DNA of 33,382 nucleotides from Bacteroidota bacterium (GTDB lineage: Bacteria; Bacteroidota; Bacteroidia; B-17B0; Aurantibacillaceae). Positions 23,891-30,638 of the stretch are shown here, in pieces. A program made the translations under genes and the position numbers. The notes under the pieces were generated by a model. That model was not told where the DNA came from. It was given only the letters and a program-made list of their open reading frames with translations, and did not search any database. Location: the NCBI GenBank assembly GCA_023251755.1, contig JAHEYF010000046.1:1-33382 (forward strand). Direction: 5' to 3'. Position 1 is the stretch's first letter; every line of letters starts with the position of its first letter.

Positions 23891-24757
23891 ATGAAAAAAG
23901 TCGCTTTTATTGTTAATCCTAAAGCCGGAGTCAAAAAGAAAATTGACATTCCGCAACTCATCCGCTCCAATTTTTCAAAAGACATTGAATCGGAGATTTT
24001 AATATGGGACAACAAAAACAATTTCGAAAGCATTCAACAAAAAGTACTGAACGAAAATTTTACCATTGCAGTGGCCGTTGGTGGTGATGGTACAGTAAAC
24101 GAAGTGGCCAAAACAGTGAACCACAGCAATGTGGCCCTGGGCATTATTCCTTTCGGCTCAGGCAATGGCCTTGCACGAAGCCTTGGCATTCCGCTCAATT
24201 CTATTGAGGCCATTCAACGGATTGAAACAGGAAGTATACGCACCATCGACAGTGGCCTGATAAACGACAAACCTTTTTTCTGCACTTCGGGCATCGGCTT
24301 CGATGCCCTGATAGGGGGATTGTTTGCAACAAGCACCAAAAGGGGATTTTGGACATACACTAAAATTACGTTCCGCGAATTGTTTGGCTACAAACCACAA
24401 CAATACTCTTTAAGCTTTAATAATACAACCATCAACCGCAGTGCATTCTTAATCACCTTTGCCAATGCCGGACAATACGGTAACGATTTTTACATTGCCC
24501 CCGCAGCCAAAATGAACGATGGTTTGCTACACGTGGTGGTGTTGCGCCCCTTCCCCCTATTGGCCGCAGCACCCATGGCCTTAAAAATATTTCAGGGCAA
24601 GGCCGAAACCTCTCAATACATTGAAACTTTTACCACCACAGAAATAAAACTGCTTCGCCCTAAAGCAGGCGCCGTTCATTACGACGGGGAGCCGGACACT
24701 ATGCCGGAAGAAATTCTGATTAAAGTCGTTCCGCAATCGTTAAGAGTTCTTTGTTAA
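23891..24757 (+). CDS. Diacylglycerol kinase-family lipid kinase (DgkB/YegS/BmrU)
   Basis: 288 aa. The nucleotide-binding motif is AVGGDGTVNEV (GGDGT at 64-68), followed by GIIPFGSGNGLARSLGI, FCTSGIGFDALI, NAGQYGNDFYIAPAAKMNDG and a late DGEP, all in the order expected for the DAGK catalytic domain family. It phosphorylates diacylglycerol or a related lipid at the membrane. It starts 108 bp after the glycosyltransferase with its own promoter-like box. Together with the two genes upstream it would control the fate of diacylglycerol (glycosylation or return to phosphatidate). Confidence 0.9.
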   Translation: MKKVAFIVNPKAGVKKKIDIPQLIRSNFSKDIESEILIWDNKNNFESIQQKVLNENFTIAVAVGGDGTVNEVAKTVNHSNVALGIIPFGSGNGLARSLGIPLNSIEAIQRIETGSIRTIDSGLINDKPFFCTSGIGFDALIGGLFATSTKRGFWTYTKITFRELFGYKPQQYSLSFNNTTINRSAFLITFANAGQYGNDFYIAPAAKMNDGLLHVVVLRPFPLLAAAPMALKIFQGKAETSQYIETFTTTEIKLLRPKAGAVHYDGEPDTMPEEILIKVVPQSLRVLC

Positions 24758-24835
24758 TAGTTCTTAGTTTGTGCCACTAATTACAAATCTGTACGAATAT
24801 ACAAATGTGGGGATTGCGAGCCCGGATGTTTCATA

Positions 24836-24950
24836 ACCCATTCGTGCATTCGTGGCTATTGCTGTATACAATTGCATTGGTATATTCGTACAAAATTCGT
24901 ATTCGTAGATTATTCGTACCTCGTCAATCGTACTTCGTAACCCGTACTTT
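24836..24950 (+). repeat. NNCGTNN heptad array and related ATTCGTG words
   Basis: Five consecutive 7-mers at 24913-24947 (TTCGTAC, CTCGTCA, ATCGTAC, TTCGTAA, CCCGTAC) all have CGT at positions 3-5. Looser ATTCGTG/TTCGTA words extend back to about 24836. The array lies between the lipid-kinase stop and the porin regulatory region. Confidence 0.8.
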
Positions 24951-24959
24951 AAAATAAAC

Positions 24960-25008
24960 TTAACAATTTCTTAACATTAGGATTGGTCTGCTTAACATTT
25001 AAGTAACC
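24960..25008 (+). promoter_or_regulatory. Candidate Pho box of the porin gene (four half-sites)
   Basis: TTAACA (24960) and TTAACA (24971) are 11 bp apart. TTAACA (24992) and GTAACC (25003) are again 11 bp apart. A near-consensus -7 box (CAATTTTG, 25018-25025) begins 10 bp after the last half-site, so the pair covers the -33 region, as expected for an activator of the PhoB/PhoP type. Confidence 0.65.
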
Positions 25009-25045
25009 TTTTATGTACAATTTTGTGCCGTTATAGAAACATAAA

Positions 25046-26422
25046 ATGCACAGAATGATAAATAAAACTTTACTTACAGCCTCCTTTTTATTAACATTAG
25101 GATTTTCACAGGCCCAGAACGCCGATCAGTCATTGAGCAACGATAGTTTAACTAAACTGCTGAATGTAGTTAAACACGATGTGGACAATTTAAAAAATAT
25201 AAAAGTAAGTGGCTGGATACAGGCTCAGATGCAATGGGCCGACTCGAACGGGGTAGCCAATTTTGACGGAGGAAATTTTGCCCCCAACTCCGATAAGCGT
25301 TTTATGATCAGAAGGGGCAGGGTTAAATTTACTTACAATCAAAAAAACAGCCAGTATGTAATGCAGATTAACGGAACCGAAAGGGGCCTGAACCTGGTTG
25401 AAATATACGGAGTGTATACCGAGCCCTGGTTAAAATCAATTTCATTAACGGCCGGTGTAATGAACCGCCCTTTCGGATTCGAAATCGCACAATCCTCTGT
25501 AGACCGCGAATCGCCTGAGCGTTCGCGTTATACACAAATATTGATGCCGAACGAACGTGACCTGGGGGCAAAACTATCCTACCTGGCACCTGCCGAAAGT
25601 CCACTGCATGGTTTAAGAATAGATGCGGGCATGTACAACGGCCAGGGTGTGAACGTACCAGGAACCACTACCACAGCAGGATATCCCGCCAATACATTTC
25701 CAACAACAGGAGTGAATGAGTTTGATTTTCAAAAAGATTTTATTGGCCGCTTATCTTATTACAGAGGTTTTAAAAACGACAAGGTAAAAATTGGCCTGGG
25801 CGCCTCGCATTACAATGGTGGTTACATCTGCCAAAGCAACAAGGTGTATAAAGACCTGGCTGCGAATGCAGCTGGTTATAACGACTGGAAGGCTGCCGAT
25901 ACTTCTACTATTGCTTACAAAGGTAAAATTGCCCCACGGGTGTATACAGGTGTTGAAGCATTTTTCAGTATCAGCACGCCTGTTGGAACCACTACACTCA
26001 GAGGTGAGTACATAATGGGAACACAGCCCGGCACCTCCACCAGCAGTGCAAGCCCAAGCACCCTGCCCGGTTCCACCACCATATACATCCGCCAATTCAA
26101 TGGTTTTTATGCTTATTTTATTCAACGCATTGCCAAAACAAAACACGAAGTACTTGTTAAATTTGAGGCCTACGACCCCAACACTAAAATTAGCGGAAAG
26201 GATATGCTCGGAACAGGTAAAAACTCCTTTACCGGCGCCGATATAAAATACACCCAATTAGGAATCGGCTACAACTATTACCTTGATCCGCATGTGAAGT
26301 TTATGCTGCACTACAACATCATTACCAACGAAACTACTGGTGACGGAACCACAGGAATAAGCGGGTTTACAAAAGACCTTAAAGACAATATTTTAACTTT
26401 GCGTATGACCTACCGTTTTTAA
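25046..26422 (+). CDS. Phosphate-selective-type porin (OprO/OprP family)
   Basis: 458 aa. An ATG 9 nt downstream (MINKTLL) is an equally good start. Signal peptide with LLTLGFSQAQ. A short helical segment (SLTKLLNVVKHDVDNLKNIK) is followed by a barrel beginning VSGWIQAQMQW, with the typical FMIRRGRVKF strand and GVMNRPFGFE, and ending LRMTYRF with the terminal aromatic of outer-membrane barrels. These features match the phosphate-selective porin O/P family. It is probably an outer-membrane anion channel. The PiT gene follows after 69 bp, and both have Pho-box-like repeats. Confidence 0.9.
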   Translation: MHRMINKTLLTASFLLTLGFSQAQNADQSLSNDSLTKLLNVVKHDVDNLKNIKVSGWIQAQMQWADSNGVANFDGGNFAPNSDKRFMIRRGRVKFTYNQKNSQYVMQINGTERGLNLVEIYGVYTEPWLKSISLTAGVMNRPFGFEIAQSSVDRESPERSRYTQILMPNERDLGAKLSYLAPAESPLHGLRIDAGMYNGQGVNVPGTTTTAGYPANTFPTTGVNEFDFQKDFIGRLSYYRGFKNDKVKIGLGASHYNGGYICQSNKVYKDLAANAAGYNDWKAADTSTIAYKGKIAPRVYTGVEAFFSISTPVGTTTLRGEYIMGTQPGTSTSSASPSTLPGSTTIYIRQFNGFYAYFIQRIAKTKHEVLVKFEAYDPNTKISGKDMLGTGKNSFTGADIKYTQLGIGYNYYLDPHVKFMLHYNIITNETTGDGTTGISGFTKDLKDNILTLRMTYRF

Positions 26423-26424
26423 AC

Positions 26425-26441
26425 TTAACATTAAGTTAACA
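26425..26441 (+). promoter_or_regulatory. Candidate Pho box of the PiT gene
   Basis: TTAACA (26425) and TTAACA (26436) are exactly 11 bp apart, immediately after the porin stop. A near -7 match TACTTTTA lies at 26462-26469, 30 bp before the PiT ATG. Confidence 0.6.
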
Positions 26442-26491
26442 TTACTGGTGGGTTTATGCTCTACTTTTATAAAAAATAAAAAACAATAAAT

Positions 26492-27886
26492 ATGACGACG
26501 GGAATTTTGATTTTACTGGTAGTTTGTTTGCTCTTAGCCTGCACCTTCGAATTTGTAAACGGCTTTCACGATACCGCCAATGCTGTAGCCACCGTAATTT
26601 ATACCAATAGCTTAAAACCAACAGTGGCTGTGGTGTACAGCGGTTTTTTAAATTTTATTGGCGTGTTAACCGGCGGTATAGGTGTGGCAATGGGTATTGT
26701 AAACTTACTGCCCATGGAGGTTTTGGTGGACAGCAATGTTTACCATGGAATTGCCATGATCCTTGCTTTATTAATATCGGCTATTGTATGGAATTTAGGA
26801 ACCTGGTATTTTGGATTACCGGCCTCCAGCTCACATACATTAATTGGTTCCATCTTAGGTATTGGTTTTGCCTTTTACTTTTTACCCGACAACGTGGGAG
26901 GTAGTGCTGTAAACTGGGACAAAGCAAAAGATACAGGTTGGGCCTTATTAATTTCGCCATTTGCAGGATTTGTAGCCGCTATCGTTATTATGTTTATTTT
27001 TAAACGTTTTGTAAAACACGACTCCTTCTACAAAGAGCCGGTACCCGGCAAAAAACCACCCATCTGGATACGTATGCTGCTGTGGTTAACCTGTGGAATG
27101 GTGAGTTTTTTTCATGGACAAAACGATGGTCAAAAAGGGGTAGGCTTAGTCATGATGATTTTAATCGCCATCTTACCAACCTACTACTCCTTAGATAAGC
27201 AGGTGAATTTACAGGCGGTGAATGCCAATGTAGCGGTAATTGAAAAAATAATTTCCAATACCGATACCACCCAGTTTGGGAAAGATGAATTCAAAAATTT
27301 TAACAGCATTAAAAAACACGCCAAACATTATGCTGAAATAACCGGAGCCAAACTTTATTCGGAAGACATTGCAGCAGCAGAGCGATTTGAAATCCGCAAG
27401 GACATTGTAAAAATAACCAAAGGGGCCGAAAAATTATTAAAAAGTGAAAATGTGGCCATTTCTAAAGTAGATGCAAATACCCTGAAAAAAGAAATTGACG
27501 GGGCAAAGAAATTAGTTGAATTTGCACCTTCCTGGGTCATCATAATGATTTCGATTTGCCTGGGTTTTGGAACCATGATTGGATGGAAAAGAATTGTGAA
27601 AACAATAGGTGAAAAAATTGGAAAGCAGCACATGAGTTATGCCCAGGGCGCATCCGCCGAAATTGTTGCCTCCATTGGTATAGGTGTTGCAACGGCTTAC
27701 AAGGTGCCGGTTAGTACTACACACATGTTAAGCTCAGGTATTATGGGAAGCATGGTTGCAAAAAAGGGATTAAAAAACTTACAACGTGGTACCATTACAA
27801 ATATTTTGTTGGCCTGGGTACTTACACTTCCCGTTACAATCATCTTATCCGGCGGCCTCTTCTTATTGTTCAGGGCTATACTTTAA
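26492..27886 (+). CDS. Inorganic phosphate transporter, PiT family
   Basis: 464 aa polytopic membrane protein. The two family repeats are present: N-terminal FVNGFHDTANAVATVIYTNS with PASSSHTLIGSILG, and C-terminal ASAEIVASIGIGVATAYKVPVSTTHMLSSGIMGSM. The middle HGQNDGQKGVG echoes the first signature. A soluble loop of about 110 residues (from roughly 245 to 345, rich in K, E and A) separates the halves. It imports phosphate with cations through the inner membrane, working with the porin upstream. It ends at a strong bidirectional terminator. Confidence 0.95.
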   Translation: MTTGILILLVVCLLLACTFEFVNGFHDTANAVATVIYTNSLKPTVAVVYSGFLNFIGVLTGGIGVAMGIVNLLPMEVLVDSNVYHGIAMILALLISAIVWNLGTWYFGLPASSSHTLIGSILGIGFAFYFLPDNVGGSAVNWDKAKDTGWALLISPFAGFVAAIVIMFIFKRFVKHDSFYKEPVPGKKPPIWIRMLLWLTCGMVSFFHGQNDGQKGVGLVMMILIAILPTYYSLDKQVNLQAVNANVAVIEKIISNTDTTQFGKDEFKNFNSIKKHAKHYAEITGAKLYSEDIAAAERFEIRKDIVKITKGAEKLLKSENVAISKVDANTLKKEIDGAKKLVEFAPSWVIIMISICLGFGTMIGWKRIVKTIGEKIGKQHMSYAQGASAEIVASIGIGVATAYKVPVSTTHMLSSGIMGSMVAKKGLKNLQRGTITNILLAWVLTLPVTIILSGGLFLLFRAIL

Positions 27887-27900
27887 GCTGAAAAAAATCA

Positions 27901-27936
27901 AAAGCCCGTTAACGAAAATTAACGGGCTTTTTTATG
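27901..27936. terminator. Bidirectional terminator, copy 1
   Basis: A 12-bp perfect stem AAAGCCCGTTAA (27901-27912) with 27919-27930, loop CGAAAA, with A-run and T-run on the two sides. It serves both PiT (plus) and higBA (minus). An identical hairpin is at 28734-28763. Confidence 0.92.
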
Positions 27937-27955
27937 TTAAAATTGCTGGTGAGGA

Positions 27956-28312
27956 TTAATAGGCTTGAACAAGTGATTTTAAAGGGATGTTCAGCTTCTC
28001 GTGCAGGTTACGTATCATCTCAATAGTCAGTTTGCGTTTACGGTTTAATATATCACTTACGCGACTGGTATAACCCAATATTTCTCCCAGTTCTTTTTTA
28101 GAAAGCTGCATTTGCTCCATTCGGTATAGTATTGCTTCAACCGGATCAGGTGCATCAATCGCATAGTGTTTATCTTCGTAGTCTTTTATCACAAGTGCAA
28201 GAAGCTGGGCTTCTTTTCCTTCTTTAGTATTGGCTTTTGCAAAAAACACTTCTTCAAAGCGTTGCAAAGTCTGCTCATACTGCTTCTTATTTTTTATGAT
28301 CTCTATTTCCAT
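27956..28312 (-). CDS. higA: HigA-type antitoxin (HTH)
   Basis: 118 aa. The N-terminal helical part (EQTLQRFEEVFFAKANTKEGKEAQLLALVIKDYE) is the toxin-binding region of COG5499-type HigA. From about residue 60, EAILYRMEQMQLSKKELGEILGYTSRVSDILNRKRKLTIEMI is an XRE-type helix-turn-helix. It lies 11 nt downstream of higB in the toxin-first order of higBA. It neutralises HigB and presumably represses the operon by binding the palindrome upstream of higB. Confidence 0.93.
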   Translation of the reverse strand: MEIEIIKNKKQYEQTLQRFEEVFFAKANTKEGKEAQLLALVIKDYEDKHYAIDAPDPVEAILYRMEQMQLSKKELGEILGYTSRVSDILNRKRKLTIEMIRNLHEKLNIPLKSLVQAY

Positions 28313-28323
28313 TCTTCTCGTAT

Positions 28324-28662
28324 TTATTTAACAGTTATTGCATTTTTCTTTTTTGGTTTATACAGGTCTATTGTATTCGCATCAATTTTATCATATTCCG
28401 CATGTGTCCCAATAAACTTAATAAACACCCATCCATTGTCGTAGTTTATCGCTGCTACTAACCGATAATCATTCCCTTTTATATCAAAAACGACACGACT
28501 GTTTTTCAGGACACTTACATTTCCCCCATAATCGTTCTTTAATTGATTTGTCGTTTTCCAAATCTTTGCTTCAACATCTTCGTACCAAACCTCTAATGGA
28601 ACCTTTGAATTTCCATGTTTCCTATAAAAATCAATTAATGAACTTCTGTTATAGATATTCAT
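28324..28662 (-). CDS. higB: HigB-type toxin (RelE-superfamily mRNA interferase)
   Basis: 112 aa. The core SRVVFDIKGNDYRLVAAINYDNGWVFIKFIGTHAEYDKIDA is characteristic of the HigB_toxin family. The N-terminal part (SLIDFYRKHGNS...LEVWYEDVEAKIWKTTNQLKNDY) is the usual helical pair. Such toxins cleave mRNA on the ribosome. First gene of a two-gene cassette that is flanked by identical terminators and therefore looks like an insertion between PiT and ridA. Confidence 0.93.
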   Translation of the reverse strand: MNIYNRSSLIDFYRKHGNSKVPLEVWYEDVEAKIWKTTNQLKNDYGGNVSVLKNSRVVFDIKGNDYRLVAAINYDNGWVFIKFIGTHAEYDKIDANTIDLYKPKKKNAITVK

Positions 28663-28679
28663 CTGGTGTTTTTCTACGA

Positions 28680-28710
28680 CAAATATACCTAAAAGTTACC
28701 AATTTGGTAA
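28680..28710 (-). promoter_or_regulatory. higBA promoter with overlapping operator
   Basis: On the minus strand, a perfect -7 box TATATTTG (28687 to 28680) is preceded 8 nt upstream by the perfect palindrome TTACCAA-N-TTGGTAA (28696-28710), which covers the -16 to -33 zone. HigA bound there would block RNA polymerase, the expected autoregulation. The leader to the higB ATG is about 10 nt. Confidence 0.75.
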
Positions 28711-28733
28711 TTTTATAAAAAAATTCCATAAAA

Positions 28734-28768
28734 AAAGCCCGTTAACGAAAATTAACGGGCTTTTTTTA
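28734..28768. terminator. Bidirectional terminator, copy 2
   Basis: The same 12-bp stem and CGAAAA loop as copy 1, with A- and T-runs. 34 consecutive nucleotides are identical between the copies. It terminates ridA on the minus strand. Confidence 0.92.
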
Positions 28769-28781
28769 TACCTAAGAATTT

Positions 28782-29162
28782 TTAAAGCTTCACCGCTTCC
28801 AGACTTATCTCTACATTGGCATCTTTAGGCAAACGCCTCGCTTCGATGGTGGCACGTGCAGGAAAGTCTTTGGTAAAGTAAGAGCTGTACACCTCGTTGA
28901 CCTGCACAAAGTTATTCATATCACTTAAAAAAATATTTGTTTTCACCACATTGTCAAAACTCATACCCGCCGCTTTTAATATAGCACCCAGGTGCTCCAT
29001 CACCAATTTGGTTTCGTTTTTAATCGAATCCTTTATTAAATTTTTTGTACTTAAGTCAAGGGCAATTTGTCCGGAAACATAAAGGGTTTCGCCCGCTAAA
29101 ATTGCCTGGCTGTAAGGGCCGATAGGAGCCGGAGCTTCCGGGGTAAAAATCACTTTTTTCAT
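28782..29162 (-). CDS. ridA: RidA-family enamine/imine deaminase
   Basis: 126 aa, the family's usual length. Signatures: PAPIGPYSQAI near the N-terminus, LYVSGQIALD, and near the C-terminus PARATIEARRLPKDANVEIS, in which the first Arg corresponds to the carboxylate-binding arginine of active RidA. It hydrolyses reactive 2-aminoacrylate and related imines in the cytosol, usually as a trimer. Single gene with its own promoter and terminator, convergent with PiT apart from the intervening higBA cassette. Confidence 0.95.
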   Translation of the reverse strand: MKKVIFTPEAPAPIGPYSQAILAGETLYVSGQIALDLSTKNLIKDSIKNETKLVMEHLGAILKAAGMSFDNVVKTNIFLSDMNNFVQVNEVYSSYFTKDFPARATIEARRLPKDANVEISLEAVKL

Positions 29163-29300
29163 AGATTGAGTAAGTTGTTATTAATTAATTATTAAAACTA
29201 TGCTTAAAAAATTACTGATTGCAAAGGCAAATCCCACAGCCTGACGTCCTTGTTTTGTTATTGACACGAAGCCCTGCTGTGATAATTCCAATTGAAGATA

Positions 29301-29308
29301 CAAATATA
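29301..29308 (-). promoter_or_regulatory. Possible ridA -7 box
   Basis: Minus strand TATATTTG, perfect TAnnTTTG, with a TTTG (29334-29337) 25 nt upstream, slightly wider than usual. It would give a leader of about 130 nt to the ridA ATG, so a nearer unrecognised promoter is possible. Confidence 0.45.
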
Positions 29309-29446
29309 TAAAAACAAGCCGTACTATTTTTTGCAAAAACTGATGAAATTTGGTCAAACAGCCCTGTTTACAAGCCTTGTAATGTTTTAACAAAGCCTTG
29401 TTAATGGAAAAATGCGGCTACCGCCAATAAACCGCTTTTAAACAGG

Positions 29447-29454
29447 TATTTTTG
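29447..29454 (+). promoter_or_regulatory. surE -7 box
   Basis: TATTTTTG fits TAnnTTTG and ends 7 nt before the surE ATG, again predicting a leaderless or nearly leaderless transcript. Confidence 0.5.
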
Positions 29455-29461
29455 AGAGCTT

Positions 29462-30238
29462 ATGAAATCCGCGCCCCTTGTTTTAATTACCAACGACGAT
29501 GGCATTACCGCTCCCGGTATTGCACACCTCGTATCAATTGCCCGGCAACTGGGAGATGTTTTTATCGTAGCCCCCGATAAACCCCAAAGCGGTATGGGGC
29601 ATGCCATTACCATCAACTCTACTTTAAGGGTACACAAAACAGCTTATTATGGTGGTACGAATGAATACAGCTGTAGCGGGACCCCGGTTGATTGTGTAAA
29701 AATTGCCATTAATAAATTAGTACCCCGCAAGCCCGACCTAATTTTATCGGGCATCAACCACGGTTCCAACCTTTCCATCAATGTAATTTATTCGGGTACC
29801 ATGAGCGCTGCTGTAGAAGGCGCCGTAGAAGGAATTCCTTCCATTGGTTTTTCCCTGTGCGATTATGCACACGAAGCCGATTTTACACAGGCCAGCCCTT
29901 TTCTTCAGCGTATTATTAAAAACACCATCGAAAATAGTTTAAAAAAAGGAGTCTGCCTCAACGTCAACATCCCCAAACTAAAAGAAGATGAAATAAAAGG
30001 AATAAAAATATGCCGCCAGGCGGATTCGATGTGGGTAGAAGAATTTGACGAACGCAGCGACCCTTATGGAAGACCCTATTACTGGCTTACCGGGGAATTT
30101 AAAAACCTGGAACCCGAAGCAAAGGACACCGACGTATGGGCCAACGACAACGGCTACATCAGTATAGTGCCCATTCATGCCGACATGACGGCCACTGTTG
30201 CAATGAATGATTTAAAAAACCAATTCGCAAATGACTAA
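29462..30238 (+). CDS. surE: 5'/3'-nucleotidase SurE
   Basis: 258 aa, normal length. The metal-binding N-terminus is ITNDDGITAPG (Asn11, Asp12, Asp13), followed by VAPDKPQSGMGHAIT with the metal-ligand Ser, SCSGTPVDCVKIAI, LILSGINHGSNLS with the conserved Asn, and YSGTMSAAVEGA. It dephosphorylates nucleoside monophosphates and possibly polyphosphate in the cytosol. It overlaps the next gene by 8 nt. Confidence 0.96.
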   Translation: MKSAPLVLITNDDGITAPGIAHLVSIARQLGDVFIVAPDKPQSGMGHAITINSTLRVHKTAYYGGTNEYSCSGTPVDCVKIAINKLVPRKPDLILSGINHGSNLSINVIYSGTMSAAVEGAVEGIPSIGFSLCDYAHEADFTQASPFLQRIIKNTIENSLKKGVCLNVNIPKLKEDEIKGIKICRQADSMWVEEFDERSDPYGRPYYWLTGEFKNLEPEAKDTDVWANDNGYISIVPIHADMTATVAMNDLKNQFAND

Positions 30239-30554
30239 GCCTTTTACCTGGGATAAGTTTTGGATCGGTACACTTATAGGACTGCTTAGCCCACAGTTTT
30301 TTATTTTTTTATACTGGTTGTTCGAATACAGCTATATGGGTTATATCCCCCGCTTTTACCAATACCTGCTGATGGGCAAAGTAATGTCCCCGGTGATTAG
30401 CCTGTGCTGCATTCCCAACGTGGGATTGTTGTTTTTACTGATGAATAAAAACCTGTACCGTTGCGGCAAGGGCATTATACTCGCCACCATTTTATACGGC
30501 TTTTTAATTTTATACCTGAAAATTCAGGTGGAACATACGTTTAATTTTGATTAG
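30231..30554 (+). CDS. Small membrane protein of unknown function
   Basis: 107 aa, overlapping the surE stop by 8 nt, so translationally coupled. Three hydrophobic helices are visible: WIGTLIGLLSPQFFIFLYWLF, MSPVISLCCIPNVGLLFLLM and GIILATILYGFLILYL, with short charged loops. No family recognised. Its fixed position between surE and lpxB suggests envelope association but does not prove it. Confidence 0.8.
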   Translation: MTKPFTWDKFWIGTLIGLLSPQFFIFLYWLFEYSYMGYIPRFYQYLLMGKVMSPVISLCCIPNVGLLFLLMNKNLYRCGKGIILATILYGFLILYLKIQVEHTFNFD

Positions 30555-30598
30555 TGTGCGGGTCTTGCGTAGAGGAATCACTCGTAAACGGGATCGCT

Positions 30599-30633
30599 TT
30601 TTGGCTTTTGGCTTATTACTTTTGGCTTAACAC
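30599..30633 (+). repeat. TTTTGGC heptad array upstream of lpxB
   Basis: Words TTTTGGC, TTTTGGC, TTATTAC, TTTTGGC, TTAACAC in strict phase, ending 5 nt before the lpxB ATG. Confidence 0.8.
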
Positions 30634-30638
30634 AACAA

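Noticed and set aside
25088-25098. A further TTAACATTAGG resembling the porin Pho half-site
   Set aside because: It lies in the codons of the porin signal peptide and has no partner at 11 bp.
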